In this document: piece after piece, positions 10,520-22,317 of the stretch | How the letters are laid out: the number at the start of each line of letters is the position of its first letter | How positions within the stretch are numbered: the stretch's first letter is position 1 | Assembly: GCA_021397835.1 (NCBI GenBank) | Contig: JAJFZO010000094.1 | Coordinates: 3,574,501-3,638,500, forward strand | DNA: 64,000 nucleotides | Reading direction: 5' to 3' | Source: Moringa oleifera | Lineage: Eukaryota; Streptophyta; Magnoliopsida; Brassicales; Moringaceae | Notes under the pieces: generated by a model | What the model was told of the DNA's origin: nothing | Databases searched by the model: none | What the model saw: only the letters and a program-made list of their open reading frames with translations | Program-made: the position numbers and the translations under genes

Positions 10520-13500
10520 TCATGGTTTCCAGAGAATGGTGGTTTCTGCAATCATGGAAGTCACCACATATGGGTCCATGTTCGAAGCAGGCCTCCTATC
10601 CTCGAAGTACCCTTTTCCGTTCTTCTCTGTGTCCCGCCCAACTCTTATGGATGCACCACGGTTAGCCACACCCTGTCATCCAAGCAAGTTTCCTGTTAAA
10701 ACATGTTTTTCGAGACATGTCAATACTAATTATATGACTTCCAATGTTCTTTACCCATAGGAATCTGCTGATGTCGGCTGTTTCATGGCGTCCAGTGAGG
10801 CGGCGCTCATTGCCTTCCCCATATGCAGCGATGTGTTCCTTGTGCCTCAGTCCAAGCTTCTCAATTGCTTTCTTGATCACTTCATACCCTCCATCATTTC
10901 TCATTGACTTGGTGCTGAAACATTATTGGGGGATTACAGAAGCTTAGAAGATCAATAATCCAGAGCAGGACATGCTATTCCCAGAAAGTTTCTGTGTACG
11001 TGCCAAACATATAAATATTATTACCTGTAATTTGTATGAGCACCAGCACCATTCCAATCACCCTGAAGAGAAAACAATATGAACAAAGCCTCTTTAACTA
11101 TCAATCAGATTGGACAAAAGAGAGAATGAATATCAAATGAAGGCAAAGATTCTGACCTCGATTGGTTTGGGATCAAAAGAAAGCACCACCCCAGCAATCT
11201 CTGTAATCCTCTGTTGACATGAAAAGTATTTAGGTATCTCAGACAGAAATACTAGTGAGTTATTAATATATTCTTATATGAAGAAGGTAAATTACCTCCA
11301 AGATGTAACGAGCAACCCACAACTCATCTCCAGCAGAGATGCCAACTGCAGGGCCAACTTGGAATTCCCACTATATATAACATGAAAAATAGTTTATGTT
11401 TCCATACAAAAAGAGAATACCAGACAAGACAAGGCAGTGGAGAAGGAAAGAGTTCTGAAAGATGGAAGCTTTAATTCACCTGGCCTGGCATGACTTCTCC
11501 ATTGATGCCACTGATGTTGACACCAGCATAGAGGCAGGCCTTGTAGTGAGAATCCACTACATCTCGCCCAAAGGCTTTGTCAGCACCAACACCACAGTAG
11601 TATGGTCCCTGTTAAGAGATGACAAAAGGACTTCCAGTCATACAGCTACAGTGGGTAACAAACAATCGAAACAATGAACAACCCAAAAAGGAATCAAACC
11701 CACTTCAAATTTAGCAGAAGTACCAAAATTTTGACCTAATTTTAAGTGAAATTTGTATTAGAAATTTTGCAGAGAAGGGAATCTAAGGGTAAATTTCAGA
11801 ATGATTCAAGCCGAGTAAGACAACCAATGCATGTTAGGAGAAAACCAGTGCATCCTGGCATAGTATGAAACTACTTCAAAATATTACATCAACTGTCACA
11901 ACAGATGGAAGGAAAAAACTGACAAGTTCAAAACTCGGAATAAGTAAAATACACTATACCCATGTCGGTAAAAATTCAGAAATATATATATAAAAAAAGT
12001 GCAGAAGCATTGGTGTTGTATAAAAGAAAAGGTCACATTGAGGTAAAATGGAGGGGACAAGAAACCAGAAAAGGTATCAAAAAGGAACTTTTAGCATAGA
12101 AAGGAAATCGATTTTCATTACCTGAGGCCCAGGAAAACCACCAAGAGGCCACCCAATAGGCCACTTGACATTTTTTTGCAACAAGGTGTACTCCTGCTCA
12201 ATACCATACCTGTTTTTCCAGGTAAAAAATGAAGTAAATTTCAAATCCTGCAAAAATAGAAAAGCCTGTTACCCAATTAAAGTGTGGCATAAGATTCATG
12301 GCTGTACCAGGGCTCTTCAGCAACAATATCAGGGTGGCTAAAAATCTTCTCTGCAGCGTATCTCTTGTTGGTTGGAATTGGCTCTCCTGCTGGTGTGTAA
12401 GCATCACACATGACCTGATCACATGAAATGAACAAGAAGATAAACAGTAAAAAACTACACTAAAAAAGATGAAGGCAATAAATGCAGCCGGATAAAAGTG
12501 GAACTCACAAGGATGTTGTTGCCTCTCCTAAATGGATCTCTGAAGATGGCTTGGGGACTTCAACGCAGAAATAAATATATCATCAGCATTTAAAAGAGAT
12601 TATGTGGGAGACCAAGTTTAAATCCCAAATAACAAGGAAGAATAGTACAGGACAGTAGTGGGAAGACTTACTATAGGATCACTTCACTGTCTTCCCCAGG
12701 AGCTTGTCCTGTGCTGGAACCATCATAGTTCCACTTGGGAAGCTTTGAAGGATCACTTACGGGTCCAGGAAGAGTCTGTGTATAGCCAGCAACCAGTTTA
12801 AATCAAAAATAAACAAGGAAAATCAAAAACAGACATGTTTTTCCTCAAAAAGAGAGAAACTAATACCCTTGCTTTGCTCCTCATGTCCATACCAGATCCA
12901 CCAACCCTGTTTAATAATCAAAGAAATTAGGTAAAACCTTTGATCAGGTACAAAGAAGAAAGACAAGTATAAAGCACCCCAGAATTCAGCAAAAAAGACA
13001 CAGATCTTTATGAGATGCCTTAATAAACCATCCATCGATCATATGGCGTGCAACTGGCAGCAGAACATAAACAAGAACACCGACTCATAAGGGCAAAGAG
13101 AAAAACAACAAAAAAACACGGACAAGAAACAGCCATGGAAAACGTAATATCCAAGTACACGGAAGAAGGAAACCAAAACAGTCTTCAAAATACTTGTAAC
13201 CAGAAGAAAGAAAGAAAGAAAAAAAAAAAAAAAACTCATCCTCGCATCAGCAGAAGCTATTAGGAGAAGAATTTCCTCTTCTTCCTCTCCCTTCAACCTA
13301 ATGGAAAGAAAGATTCCTCATGTTCAGCCATCTTCAGAGCAATTTGATGAATGCTTTTGATCCCGCAAACAAATTTCAATAGAAAAAGGGCCCCATAAAA
13401 TTGTTTGGTTTTTCGTAAAGAATAAATTATAAAAACAGAGCAGACTCATCCACAGAAAAAAAGACTTTGATAGACCAATGTTTGTTCTACAAGAATCCAT

Positions 13501-13855
13501 TCGTTATTATTTAAAGGAAACGATGAAAGAACAAATATCACAAGATTCAAGTTGGCCCATTTCATTAGCAAAAGAAACAGAGAATGTCAGAAAACAAAAA
13601 CAGAGTAGCCCAAAACAGGGATCATCATAACCCAAGTTGTCCCTCACAGAAACATACAGAAACACAAGAAGAAAACAATAACCCATTAGCATGAACATTC
13701 AGTCACGCAAACGATACAAACACACCCGTACGTACGTACGGATAAATAAGAGAGAAGTACGGGCAGGAGAAAGGAACGTACCATATGTACTCAGCGATTA
13801 TCTTCTCAGTGGAGTCTGAGAGGTTAAGGTTAATGAGATCTGAAAGCAGAGACAT
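10520..13855 (-). CDS. GLN1: Cytosolic glutamine synthetase (GS1)
   Basis: Catalyses ATP-dependent condensation of glutamate and ammonium to glutamine in the cytosol, for primary and recycled nitrogen assimilation. Twelve exons on the minus strand, in gene order: 13855-13782, 12906-12867, 12775-12672, 12557-12509, 12414-12308, 12209-12122, 11608-11480, 11370-11296, 11210-11157, 11062-11025, 10914-10755, 10672-10520. They sum to 1071 nt, that is 356 residues plus TGA, exactly the usual GS1 length. All introns are GT-AG. The N-terminus [14 protein letters not shown] has no plastid transit peptide. Family signatures include [72 protein letters not shown] and [13 protein letters not shown], ending TTILWKP. 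No frame break is seen, so it is probably functional. A TATA box lies about 100 bp upstream of the ATG. Confidence 0.97.
13727..13741. repeat. CGTA microsatellite in GS1 intron 1
   Basis: Short run of CGTA units (CGTACGTACGTACGG) inside the first intron of the glutamine synthetase gene. It is self-complementary but too short to say more. Confidence 0.8.
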
Positions 13856-13951
13856 ATTCAACAGTACCACGCAAACCAAAATACACCTCTCTCTCTGCTT
13901 CTCTCCGCGATGGTGCCCTGCGTATACAAGCAACCTCCAACCGGAGACGAG

Positions 13952-13959
13952 TATATATA
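13952..13959 (-). promoter_or_regulatory. TATA box of the GS1 gene
   Basis: TATATATA flanked by C and G-rich sequence, about 97 bp upstream of the ATG on the minus strand. Start of transcription would be near 13925, giving a leader of about 70 nt with a CT/GA-rich stretch. The position fits a plant TATA promoter; the start site itself is inferred. Confidence 0.55.
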
Positions 13960-13999
13960 GTGCAGTCACGGCCCCCAACACACCTCATTTTTTATTTTC

Positions 14000-16790
14000 T
14001 CAAAAAAAAAAAAAACCTAGATAGATAGTGATCAAGTGATTTATACATGGCAACTCTTTCATTAGGAAAATGAAAATTAGGAAATGGTTAAATTTTCTAT
14101 TTTAGTATTTATTTATTTTATGCCTAAGTATAGTTTTCTTTTATTAGTGTATTTAGAGGTGGGCGCTTACATGCTTCTGGAGAGATTCTCGTCAGCGGCC
14201 TCCTTGTAGTTAGAGATTCGTTTTACCCATTACTTGCTCACCCGGTTAATTAATTTTTTAAAAAAATTTTGAACTGTTAAGATTTTTTTATGATAATTTA
14301 AATATTTCTCATATAAATAAAAATCTTCAAACTAAAATTTATTATATAAAATTTTTAATTCAATATTTTTAATTTTTAAAATTAATTAAATTAAATTACT
14401 AATTTTTAAAATATTTTTTATATTTTAAAATTTTTGTCACCCTAGTTATTTAATTCTCAATAAAATCACAGTGCTTCTTAGCGGCTCTTTAAATGACAAA
14501 AATGGAAGACTTTAACCACCAGCCGGTGGCTACAAGATTTCTTTGATCACTGGCGCAGAATTAACAAGAGCCTAACTACTGTTATGTCGGAAAGAGTTTT
14601 TGAATGCCAGGCAAGTACGTTTCAAATTTTCCAACCACCACTCTCTGTTAAGTCTAAAAGCGACTCCGTCAAACTAAGACCCCCAATAAGATTTCAAGTC
14701 ATTATAGTTTTGCTCAACTTGCGAGTCATTCTCTGGTCCGTCAACCCCACCTAGGAAAAAACCGTCCAATTTAATAAATATACTTTTCAAAATATAACTT
14801 TGCAAATATATTTTTTTAATATAAAAATATACACATGCAAAATTTTATTATTTAATTTAAATTATTAAAAATAATTAATTTAAATTATATTAATATTTTA
14901 ATATTTTTAACGCATGATAATTCAAGAAAATTAAAGATGAACATTAAAAAAACCTTGAAATGTAATGGAGATTACAATTAACGCCTATTCAAAAATGACA
15001 TAGTGACATAACGACACTTGATTTTTTATTAACTACTTAAAAATCTTTAAACCGTCACAACTTATTAATTATCGAAAAAAACTTTAAATTAAACAGTACC
15101 AACATCCAAAATTAGTTTTGAATCAATAGCAGTATTGTCTTTTTCACATCTTCTCTTCCAAATGAGATCAGAATTGAATATTTGCTACTTTTTTATATAG
15201 CAGTGATTTTATTTTCAAAGTAATTCTATTTTTTAAAGCCTTTATTACCTATTTGAAAAGGTTTCATGGTTGAAAAATACAAAAAAAAAAGAGAAAATCA
15301 TTATTAAGGATTTAAAAGAAGGGGAGAGAGCTTAGTTTTTAATCTTTGAAAGAAAACTCTTTTTAGAAATTAAGAGAAAGGGAGAAAATTAAAAGAACAA
15401 GTAAAAAATTTAAAAGATAAATTTGACTTTTGATTTTTCTTTCAATTTTTTCTTTTTTTATCCTTATAGTTCTAGAGGTTTGTTTCCAACCAATTAACTT
15501 TTAGATGTTAAATTAAAATTTTTTTGAAAAATAAGAAATTATAACAATAAATTGAAGATTTTACATGGAGAAAGTGGATAAAAGAGAAAAAAAGAAAGGG
15601 AGATAAAGTGAGTGAAGAGAGATGGAAGAAGAGATATATTTTTTTAAATCGACTATGACTAAAACTTAACTATCATTAATGAAAATATAAAAATTTAAGA
15701 TTTATTTTTGATACTTTTTAAAAATCTGAATTTAATTCGATATAAAGTATATATTTTAAGATTTTTTTACTTTAAATTGATTATTAAAATTTTTTTGTAT
15801 TTGTTTTTCATGATGTAAAAAAATTAATACAAATTTAAATCATTATATGATCATTTAAAAAAATTCAAAAGCCTAAAACGGAGGTAAAAAATATATTTTC
15901 AATTTTTTTAAGAAAGGAAAATAAGAATATATGAGATTACAAAAATCAATTTTTTTTTTTGGATTATAAAAATCTAAGATAGTAAGAGTCAACATTATAT
16001 GCTGGCACCATAACAAGCAATAATTGTAGTCGTACTTAAATTTCAAGCATAATCTTAGATTATTATTTTTTCAATATCATAGAATAGTATTTGTAAGCAT
16101 TTTCAGGTGTTTTTGTTGACTTTTGTATAATTATTGAAATAGGAAGTCAAGATACTAGTTAGATAAATATTATATAAAAATATTTAAATAAGTTAAGGTA
16201 AATATTATAAAAAAACTAAAGTATATTTATTTAAATAAATTTTAATTTTTAAAAGTCTTCAATTAAATTTTAATTTATTAATTTTGTTTAAAAAAACTTA
16301 AAAAACTGAGGTTGAATTTTATTGAAAGATTGAAAAATTATAACTAATTTTTATCAAAAATGTTTACTTTTAAATTTTTATACTATCACATATTTTAAAA
16401 TTTATAAAAATAATTTATAAATTTAAAATTTAAAATTTTAAAAATGAACTCAAAATAGTGTAAAAGTTATCTCAATTATGTTTTAAATATTTTGAAAATA
16501 AAAATATACTGAATTTTTGAAATAATTTTGCATCAAATTTCGATTTCATACAATTAATAGGTCAAAATTCATTACAGATTTTTTTAAAGTAATAATTTGC
16601 TCAAAGGAAGAGTGTAAATTTTAGAGTTTTATTTGAGTAAAAAAGAAAAAGAAAAATATATCACAAAATCGAAAATAAAATTACGGGAAAATTAAGATAA
16701 CAAGTTAATAAGTTTTTTTTGGTTTAAAAAAAAAAAGAAGGAAAAATAGACAAAGTTGGATTTAGATATATTGGTAGTTGGGGAATGGTT
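14000..16790. other. AT-rich intergenic spacer
   Basis: Upstream of the glutamine synthetase gene and therefore includes its distal promoter. Mostly AT-rich, with a copy of the dispersed repeat at 16230-16600. No coding signal was seen. Confidence 0.55.
16230..16600. repeat. Copy of dispersed AT-rich repeat
   Basis: Carries the same ordered blocks as the copies at 6790 and 40340: TATACTATCACATATTTTAA, an AATAATTTATAAATTT block, AACTCAAAAT, then ATATTTTGAAAATAAAAATA and a CATCAAATTTCGATTT-like end. The ends are approximate. Confidence 0.45.
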
Positions 16791-17570
16791 ACCCGTTTAG
16801 CCGGTGGAGATAAGTGGTAAAGAGGTTGTACGGCGAAGTACGTGGGACCCATCTGCCAGACATCGGGCATCGTGCGAACCGCCACGTGTTGTCAACAGGC
16901 TAGAATCCAGAAATCTGTGCGGGTTTTCAAGTCTAGGGGCCACTCCTTCCTTGAAAATCACAATCAGTATCTTCCTTCTGTTTTCGTTTTCCGGTTCGTG
17001 ATAACATCAGATCGACGTGAGCTTGTGATTTAAGTAACAATTTTTGTTTACTTCACGTCTTCGCCCTTTTTTTCACGCTCTATTTTAGCGCGTGCAAACA
17101 CGGAAGCCATGTCGTCTTCCATATTGGCGGATTCTGACAGAAACAGTAGAGTGTAAACGGCGCTCTCCAAAGAAGCCTGGGGTTTACCTACCGTTTACTC
17201 CTCGGGGAGAGAGATGTTCTGATCCATCAACGTGGCAAAATCTAAAGGTTGGACTCGTATGGTAGTCTCAAAGACTCTAAAATGCCGGAAAAATTTGACC
17301 TACCGTCGTCAGATGACTGCCGTGTTGGTTCACTTTTACAAAGTCATTATTGTTTTCGTATGATGAGTTCGTCTTGGCCCATTTTAATAAAATGATGAGT
17401 AACCAACTTGATATTTTTGTCCTTTTTCGTCCTCTTACGAAGCAAAAAGCAGTCAAGTGGACCTTAAATCAGTCCGTGCCTCTCCCTCTTCCATGAGAAA
17501 CAAAGCAAAAGAGGGCTTGCTCTGAAAGTCGGTTTCTTTTTCCCATCAGAAGATAAGATGTTTGGACAAC
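16791..17570. other. GC-richer island with G-box, no gene found
   Basis: This block of about 780 bp is clearly less AT-rich than its flanks. It holds a palindromic G-box core CACGTG at 16883-16888 and an ACGTGG core at 16840-16845. Short plus-strand frames of 63-65 codons overlap here but show no family signature. It could be a promoter, a non-coding RNA gene or the remnant of a lost gene. Confidence 0.3.
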
Positions 17571-19985
17571 TTGCCTAATCATACACCCATCTTTTTTTCA
17601 CCTTTTATTTGAAAATATATTCATTTATAACACATAATTCAGTTTTGTAATATTAAATATATTTTAAAATTATAATAAATTCTATTACTAAAATATTTTT
17701 AAAAAATCATATTAATATATCAAGCAATGTCATTATTATTTAATAAAATTTTAACATTATCAAATTGAAATTTAAACTAAGGCCCATTTCAAAGTATGAC
17801 AAGTCAAATTACAGCGTCACAATGATAAATTATTTAGCTGTTGGCCTGTGTAAGATATTAACTTACAATATTTATTTATTATCTGAAAAATATATAAAAA
17901 ACATCAAATCTGTATCTAATTATAAAGTATTTAAAGTATCGTAATAATTTTTGTAACAAAATATTAAATAAATATAAAAATTCAAATTTTTTGAGTGTAG
18001 GGAAATATTTTTAAGATTTTCAAAATTTTATACTCATGAATTATAAATTGTTTACATTTAAATAATGAACTAAAAATAAAGTGTAGAATATAATTATTTT
18101 AATTATTTCAAAATTTAAAAATAAAAAATATATTTAATTGAAATATTTTTTATATTTATTTAAAAATATACTAAAAATATATAATATTTGCAAATAACAT
18201 AAAATAGATTTGATGCCACCTCAATCAAAGAAAATACAAATCATGGACATGCACCTTATCATCATCATCGATTAACATGCAGAAACTATGATTTTGCTTT
18301 TCATAAAGGTTGGGTTTTCCCCCTTATCGCAATTTAGGCAACCTGGTCACATGACACAGCTACAGGCACATGGAGATGTAAAGGCGAGAAAGACAAAGCA
18401 CCGCTGGTTTTGTCAGAGTCTGGAGTCCATTGGAGTTTGGCCCCACCCAACTCGGTTGTTTGATTGACTTTATGGCAAAAACGGACGGCTCAACTCCTCT
18501 ATTTGCTAACGATTCATTGATTTGACCAACGGCTTGCCTGACCTTAAAACATTTTGCTTTTTATTTATTTAAATTTATGTTTATTTTTTAAATAATTTTT
18601 AATATATTTGTATAATATATATTAATATTATAATTATTAATTTTATTAAATTATCATATATTATTATTCTTAAAAAATTAATTTAATTTAATTTTAATTT
18701 AAACTTAAACTTAAATAAAAACACAAAAAATAGTAGTTAAATTGTTATATATATATATATATATTGTATCCATTATAATTGCTTTATAATAATATATTTT
18801 TTAATAATTATAACCTTGAAAGTGATCAATTGGATAGGTCTAACTCGTGAAATACTTATCAATAGAATTATTATTTAAAAATAAAATAAAATCGTGATAG
18901 TTCCTTTGGCTATGCAAAGGGTCGGGGCAAAAGGTTGTATTTTGATTATGGTGTAAGGGCAACTCTTAGATCTGACTTATTTGTTAGATGGGTATGATTG
19001 CGAAATGTTGCATAAGAAAAATCGATTTCATTAAAATTAATTGAGGTCAAATTTGCTGTGTCTAATCCTGGCATAACATTTTAAATTTTTTAATTGAAAT
19101 GGATTAAGTAATTCAATTTTATTTATTCAACACAACTACTAAAATATATTTTTTAATATAAGAATGACGACACTTAAGTACATCAAAAATCATTGAAATT
19201 ATCATATAATTAATTGTTACCCTAACATGAATTCCTATCATTATTCAACTTATAATTGTCTGATATTATTTCTAATGTCCTAGTCCGATGACATGTGAAT
19301 GTGCGCATGGAGAAACAACAATAATAAAAATCATATGGCTATAAATGTGGCGAGGCGTTTGAGTGTATGTAAATATCTTTTTTTTGTCGATATATTTGAT
19401 GCCGCGATAAAGATCGCGTTGGCCTAAAATGATTGTTTTTTTTTTTATTTATTTTAAGTGTCCCTAACACAAGGCCATGCCCCTTGCCACTCCTTGAACA
19501 AGTTGTTAATATTGATTCTCTAGATATTGTCTATGTTCGACTTATCAACAATGTCTCGATCATAAAAAGAATCAACATTTTTGGTTTAAATATAAACTGT
19601 CATATAGATTTCAAATATTTTCAAATACATATTGTCTCGATGCTTTTGTTATTATTATTACAAGTTTATAAACATATATAAATATTAATTAATAGTAATT
19701 GATACTTTTGTTGTTGGGCATATAAATTTTGTATTTTTTATAAATTTATTTTTATCATGCAATATAAGTTTGGTCAAATTTTTTTATTAAAATTTTTAAA
19801 AATTAATCTAATATTATTCTCACAACCCTGTGAAAATTAAATCATACAAAAATTAAAAAAATAATTTGAGGGTTATTGTTATTAATTAGAGTGTCTTAAT
19901 GGGAAATTCAGTTGTTCATATTTATTATCTTTATAAATTTATATTATTTCATGAAATTTTTTTAATTATATGAAAAAGGGAAAAC
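17571..19985. other. AT-rich intergenic spacer
   Basis: AT-rich sequence with a (TA)n run at 18746-18764 and a less AT-rich patch at about 18330-18550 without coding signal. An 82-codon plus-strand frame at 19433-19681 starts in a T-run and looks like chance. Confidence 0.5.
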
Positions 19986-19989
19986 AATC

Positions 19990-20205
19990 CTAACTTGACA
20001 TGAAAGCTGAGCTAAGTGTTCCTCTTTTGGGATGCTTGACAAGGAAATGGCACCGTTGGGTGGACTGAACTGAAGTAGACGGGGGCTGGGCTGTCATCTG
20101 TCCTGCTTGCACTTCCTCTTGCCCTATGGTCACAGCATCTGGTGCTAAATCGGCAGCCTTACGGTTCCAATCCAAATTGATGGTTCCGAACCAAAGAGCC
20201 CTCAT
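19990..20205 (-). CDS. Possible small protein or terminal exon, unrecognised
   Basis: A 71-codon frame from the ATG at 20205 to a stop at 19990, with composition much less AT-rich than the flanks. An acceptor-like TTGATTTGCAG lies about ten bases upstream of the ATG, so this could equally be a last exon. The peptide contains INLDWNRKAADLAPDAVTIG and ends GTLSSAFMSS. It has no signal peptide, membrane segment or motif I know. No partner exon was identified upstream. It may be a gene fragment. Confidence 0.25.
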   Translation of the reverse strand: MRALWFGTINLDWNRKAADLAPDAVTIGQEEVQAGQMTAQPPSTSVQSTQRCHFLVKHPKRGTLSSAFMSS

Positions 20206-20229
20206 TGTTCGGCTGCAAATCAACCCTTT

Positions 20230-21490
20230 TTTAAGGTCTTACAGTTCTTTCCGAAGAACCGATTCCCATTAGAAAAGATTTCTATTGATTTTATCCGAAA
20301 TCAATTTCAGATAGGGCCTTTTGTGTTGTTTCTGACAAAGCAGAGACTTGCTGGGCACAAGACGATGACGCTTTAATCACTTCTTTTCACCTTTTTATCT
20401 TTTTCCTGGTTTGAGATTTGGGGACCATGTGGTGGGTGAAACGGAATGTTCGGTGAGAAATGGAAAGCTGTCACCATGGCCACTTATACTTTAACCTAAA
20501 TTACTTTTTATTTTATTATTTTTTTTAAATGTTGAAATCCAAAGTTCTATTTTTATTTTTAAAAAAATGTTGAAATCTGAAGTTCAATCATAATTATACC
20601 TTCAAATACTATTTAAGAGATGTCCTTTAATGTAAGTGACTGTATCAGTTAGTTGATTTTAAATTAGAGAATTTTTAACCTATTTTAAATTAATTTCATT
20701 GTTTTTAGTATTTTCTTTGAATTTGGGATAAAAATGTATTATCTTCTCTGGTGAAGAGAGAGAAAAGTTTTCTCCTTACAATTTCAAGAGCAAAGAAATT
20801 TTTTAAAAGCATTTTAGAATTTTTGAGAGACATTATAATCAACCGGGGTACTAAAGTGTCAAAAATAAACATATTAATGTTTTGAGTCATTTTGGCAGGT
20901 AGAAAAAAATACCAGCAAAATGATCAAATTTTTGTTTAATTATTAAAGTAATTTTTTATTATTATATAGTATTAATAAATTTATTAATTTATTTTAAATT
21001 TTTAAATGTTAATGATGGCGTGTTTTTTAGATTATTAGAATTTATTATTATTAAATATTTATATTAGAAACCTTAAATCAAACATGAATCCATTTATATT
21101 TGCAGAAAGTCAAACTAATTGAAAATTTTGTCCTTTCTAACCGGACATGATTAGCTTAATTTGTTGACGAAATTAATTAATCCATTGAAAACATGAGTCT
21201 GGTTGAAACCTACGACTTTAAACTGGATCCATTGGAATAATCAACAAACCGGTTGATGCACATCGGCTTGCAATATGCTTCCTTTGACATGTTTAAATTT
21301 ATCTATTTATTTTTAAAAGGAAACAGACTTGCCCATATAAATTCAGTATTTAGTCTATGAAAGCGAACTTGTACATCAAATCATTGGTCATATTTGATTC
21401 GTGCTTAATGAAATGGGCCAAGCCTTGGTTTGATTCGTTTACAGTCAGCTCGGCCCATTTGAAAAATCTGCACTCTCCCGCTCAAATTTA
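20230..21490. other. Spacer upstream of CAP-G
   Basis: AT-rich sequence leading into the CAP-G promoter. No coding signal was seen. Confidence 0.45.
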
Positions 21491-21500
21491 AAACCAAAGA

Positions 21501-21511
21501 TCGCGAAACGG
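21501..21511 (+). promoter_or_regulatory. Possible cell-cycle promoter elements of CAP-G
   Basis: TCGCGAAA at 21501-21508 is the reverse complement of TTTCGCGA, one base from the E2F consensus. It overlaps AACGG at 21507-21511, the core of the mitosis-specific activator (MSA) element. They lie about 155 bp upstream of the ATG of a mitotic gene, where such sites are expected. The motifs are short and only one of each is visible, so this is suggestive only. Confidence 0.3.
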
Positions 21512-21665
21512 ATTCAAGGAGATTCAAATTCAATTCATCATTTGAGAAATTGAAGAAGAGAAAATGCGTTTTCTGAGAGAGAACGGGATAGAGAATTTGT
21601 GAATATATTGTTCTGGGAGGGAGAACTTTGATTTCTAGAGAGAGAGTTTGATTCATATAGTGAAA

Positions 21666-22286
21666 ATGGTGGAGACAGAAGCAGCAGAGAGGCAACTGAT
21701 GCAGAAAATAGCTAAGATCCTGGACGAGACCCGGACATCATATGCAACTCACAACCGAAAGCTCAAGGAGCTCTCCGCAATCCGATCCAAAACGGCTTCT
21801 GTTTGCGAGTTCTCCGCTGCTTTCACCAAAACCCTAACCCCTCTCTTCAACGTCCAGCGCCGGACCACTTCAACCGAGCGCGTTGTCCGTTTCGTCTCCG
21901 CCTTCGCCAGCACCCGTGACCCCGAGAACATCTCCGATTGTGATGAGTTCTTGGAGAACTTCTTGAAATTCCTGCTCGCTGGTACTGAGGCCGCCAACAA
22001 GACTGCAAGGTTCAGGGCTTGCCAGATAATATCTGAGGTAATTTTAGCATTTGGCTTTATAAAGGGTCTCATGTTTGGTTTCTCAGAAAGTGATGGAAGG
22101 AGAGAAAGTTGTGGTTTCTCAAAGTTCTAGATGTCCTGTGGTTTGTTTTATGGGGGCCAGAACATCTTGACAAGTAAAATGAGTCTCAGAATCTTAACTA
22201 GAATTCAGGGTTTTGGAGGGATTAAACTTATGTTGCATGTTAGCATGCCAATGAAGGTCTTGAGTGTTCAGATTGACAGAGTTGGA

Positions 22287-22317
<31 letters not shown>

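Noticed and set aside
10300..10551. 83-codon minus-strand frame over the GS1 3' end
   Set aside because: Overlaps the last GS1 exon in another frame; mostly 3' untranslated sequence.
13039..13296. 85-codon minus-strand frame in GS1 intron 1
   Set aside because: Phe-rich translation of an A-run region inside an intron; no signature and not in frame with the GS1 exons.
21648..21665. Upstream in-frame start for CAP-G
   Set aside because: The codon at 21648 is TTG, not ATG; the ATG at 21666 is the first proper start.
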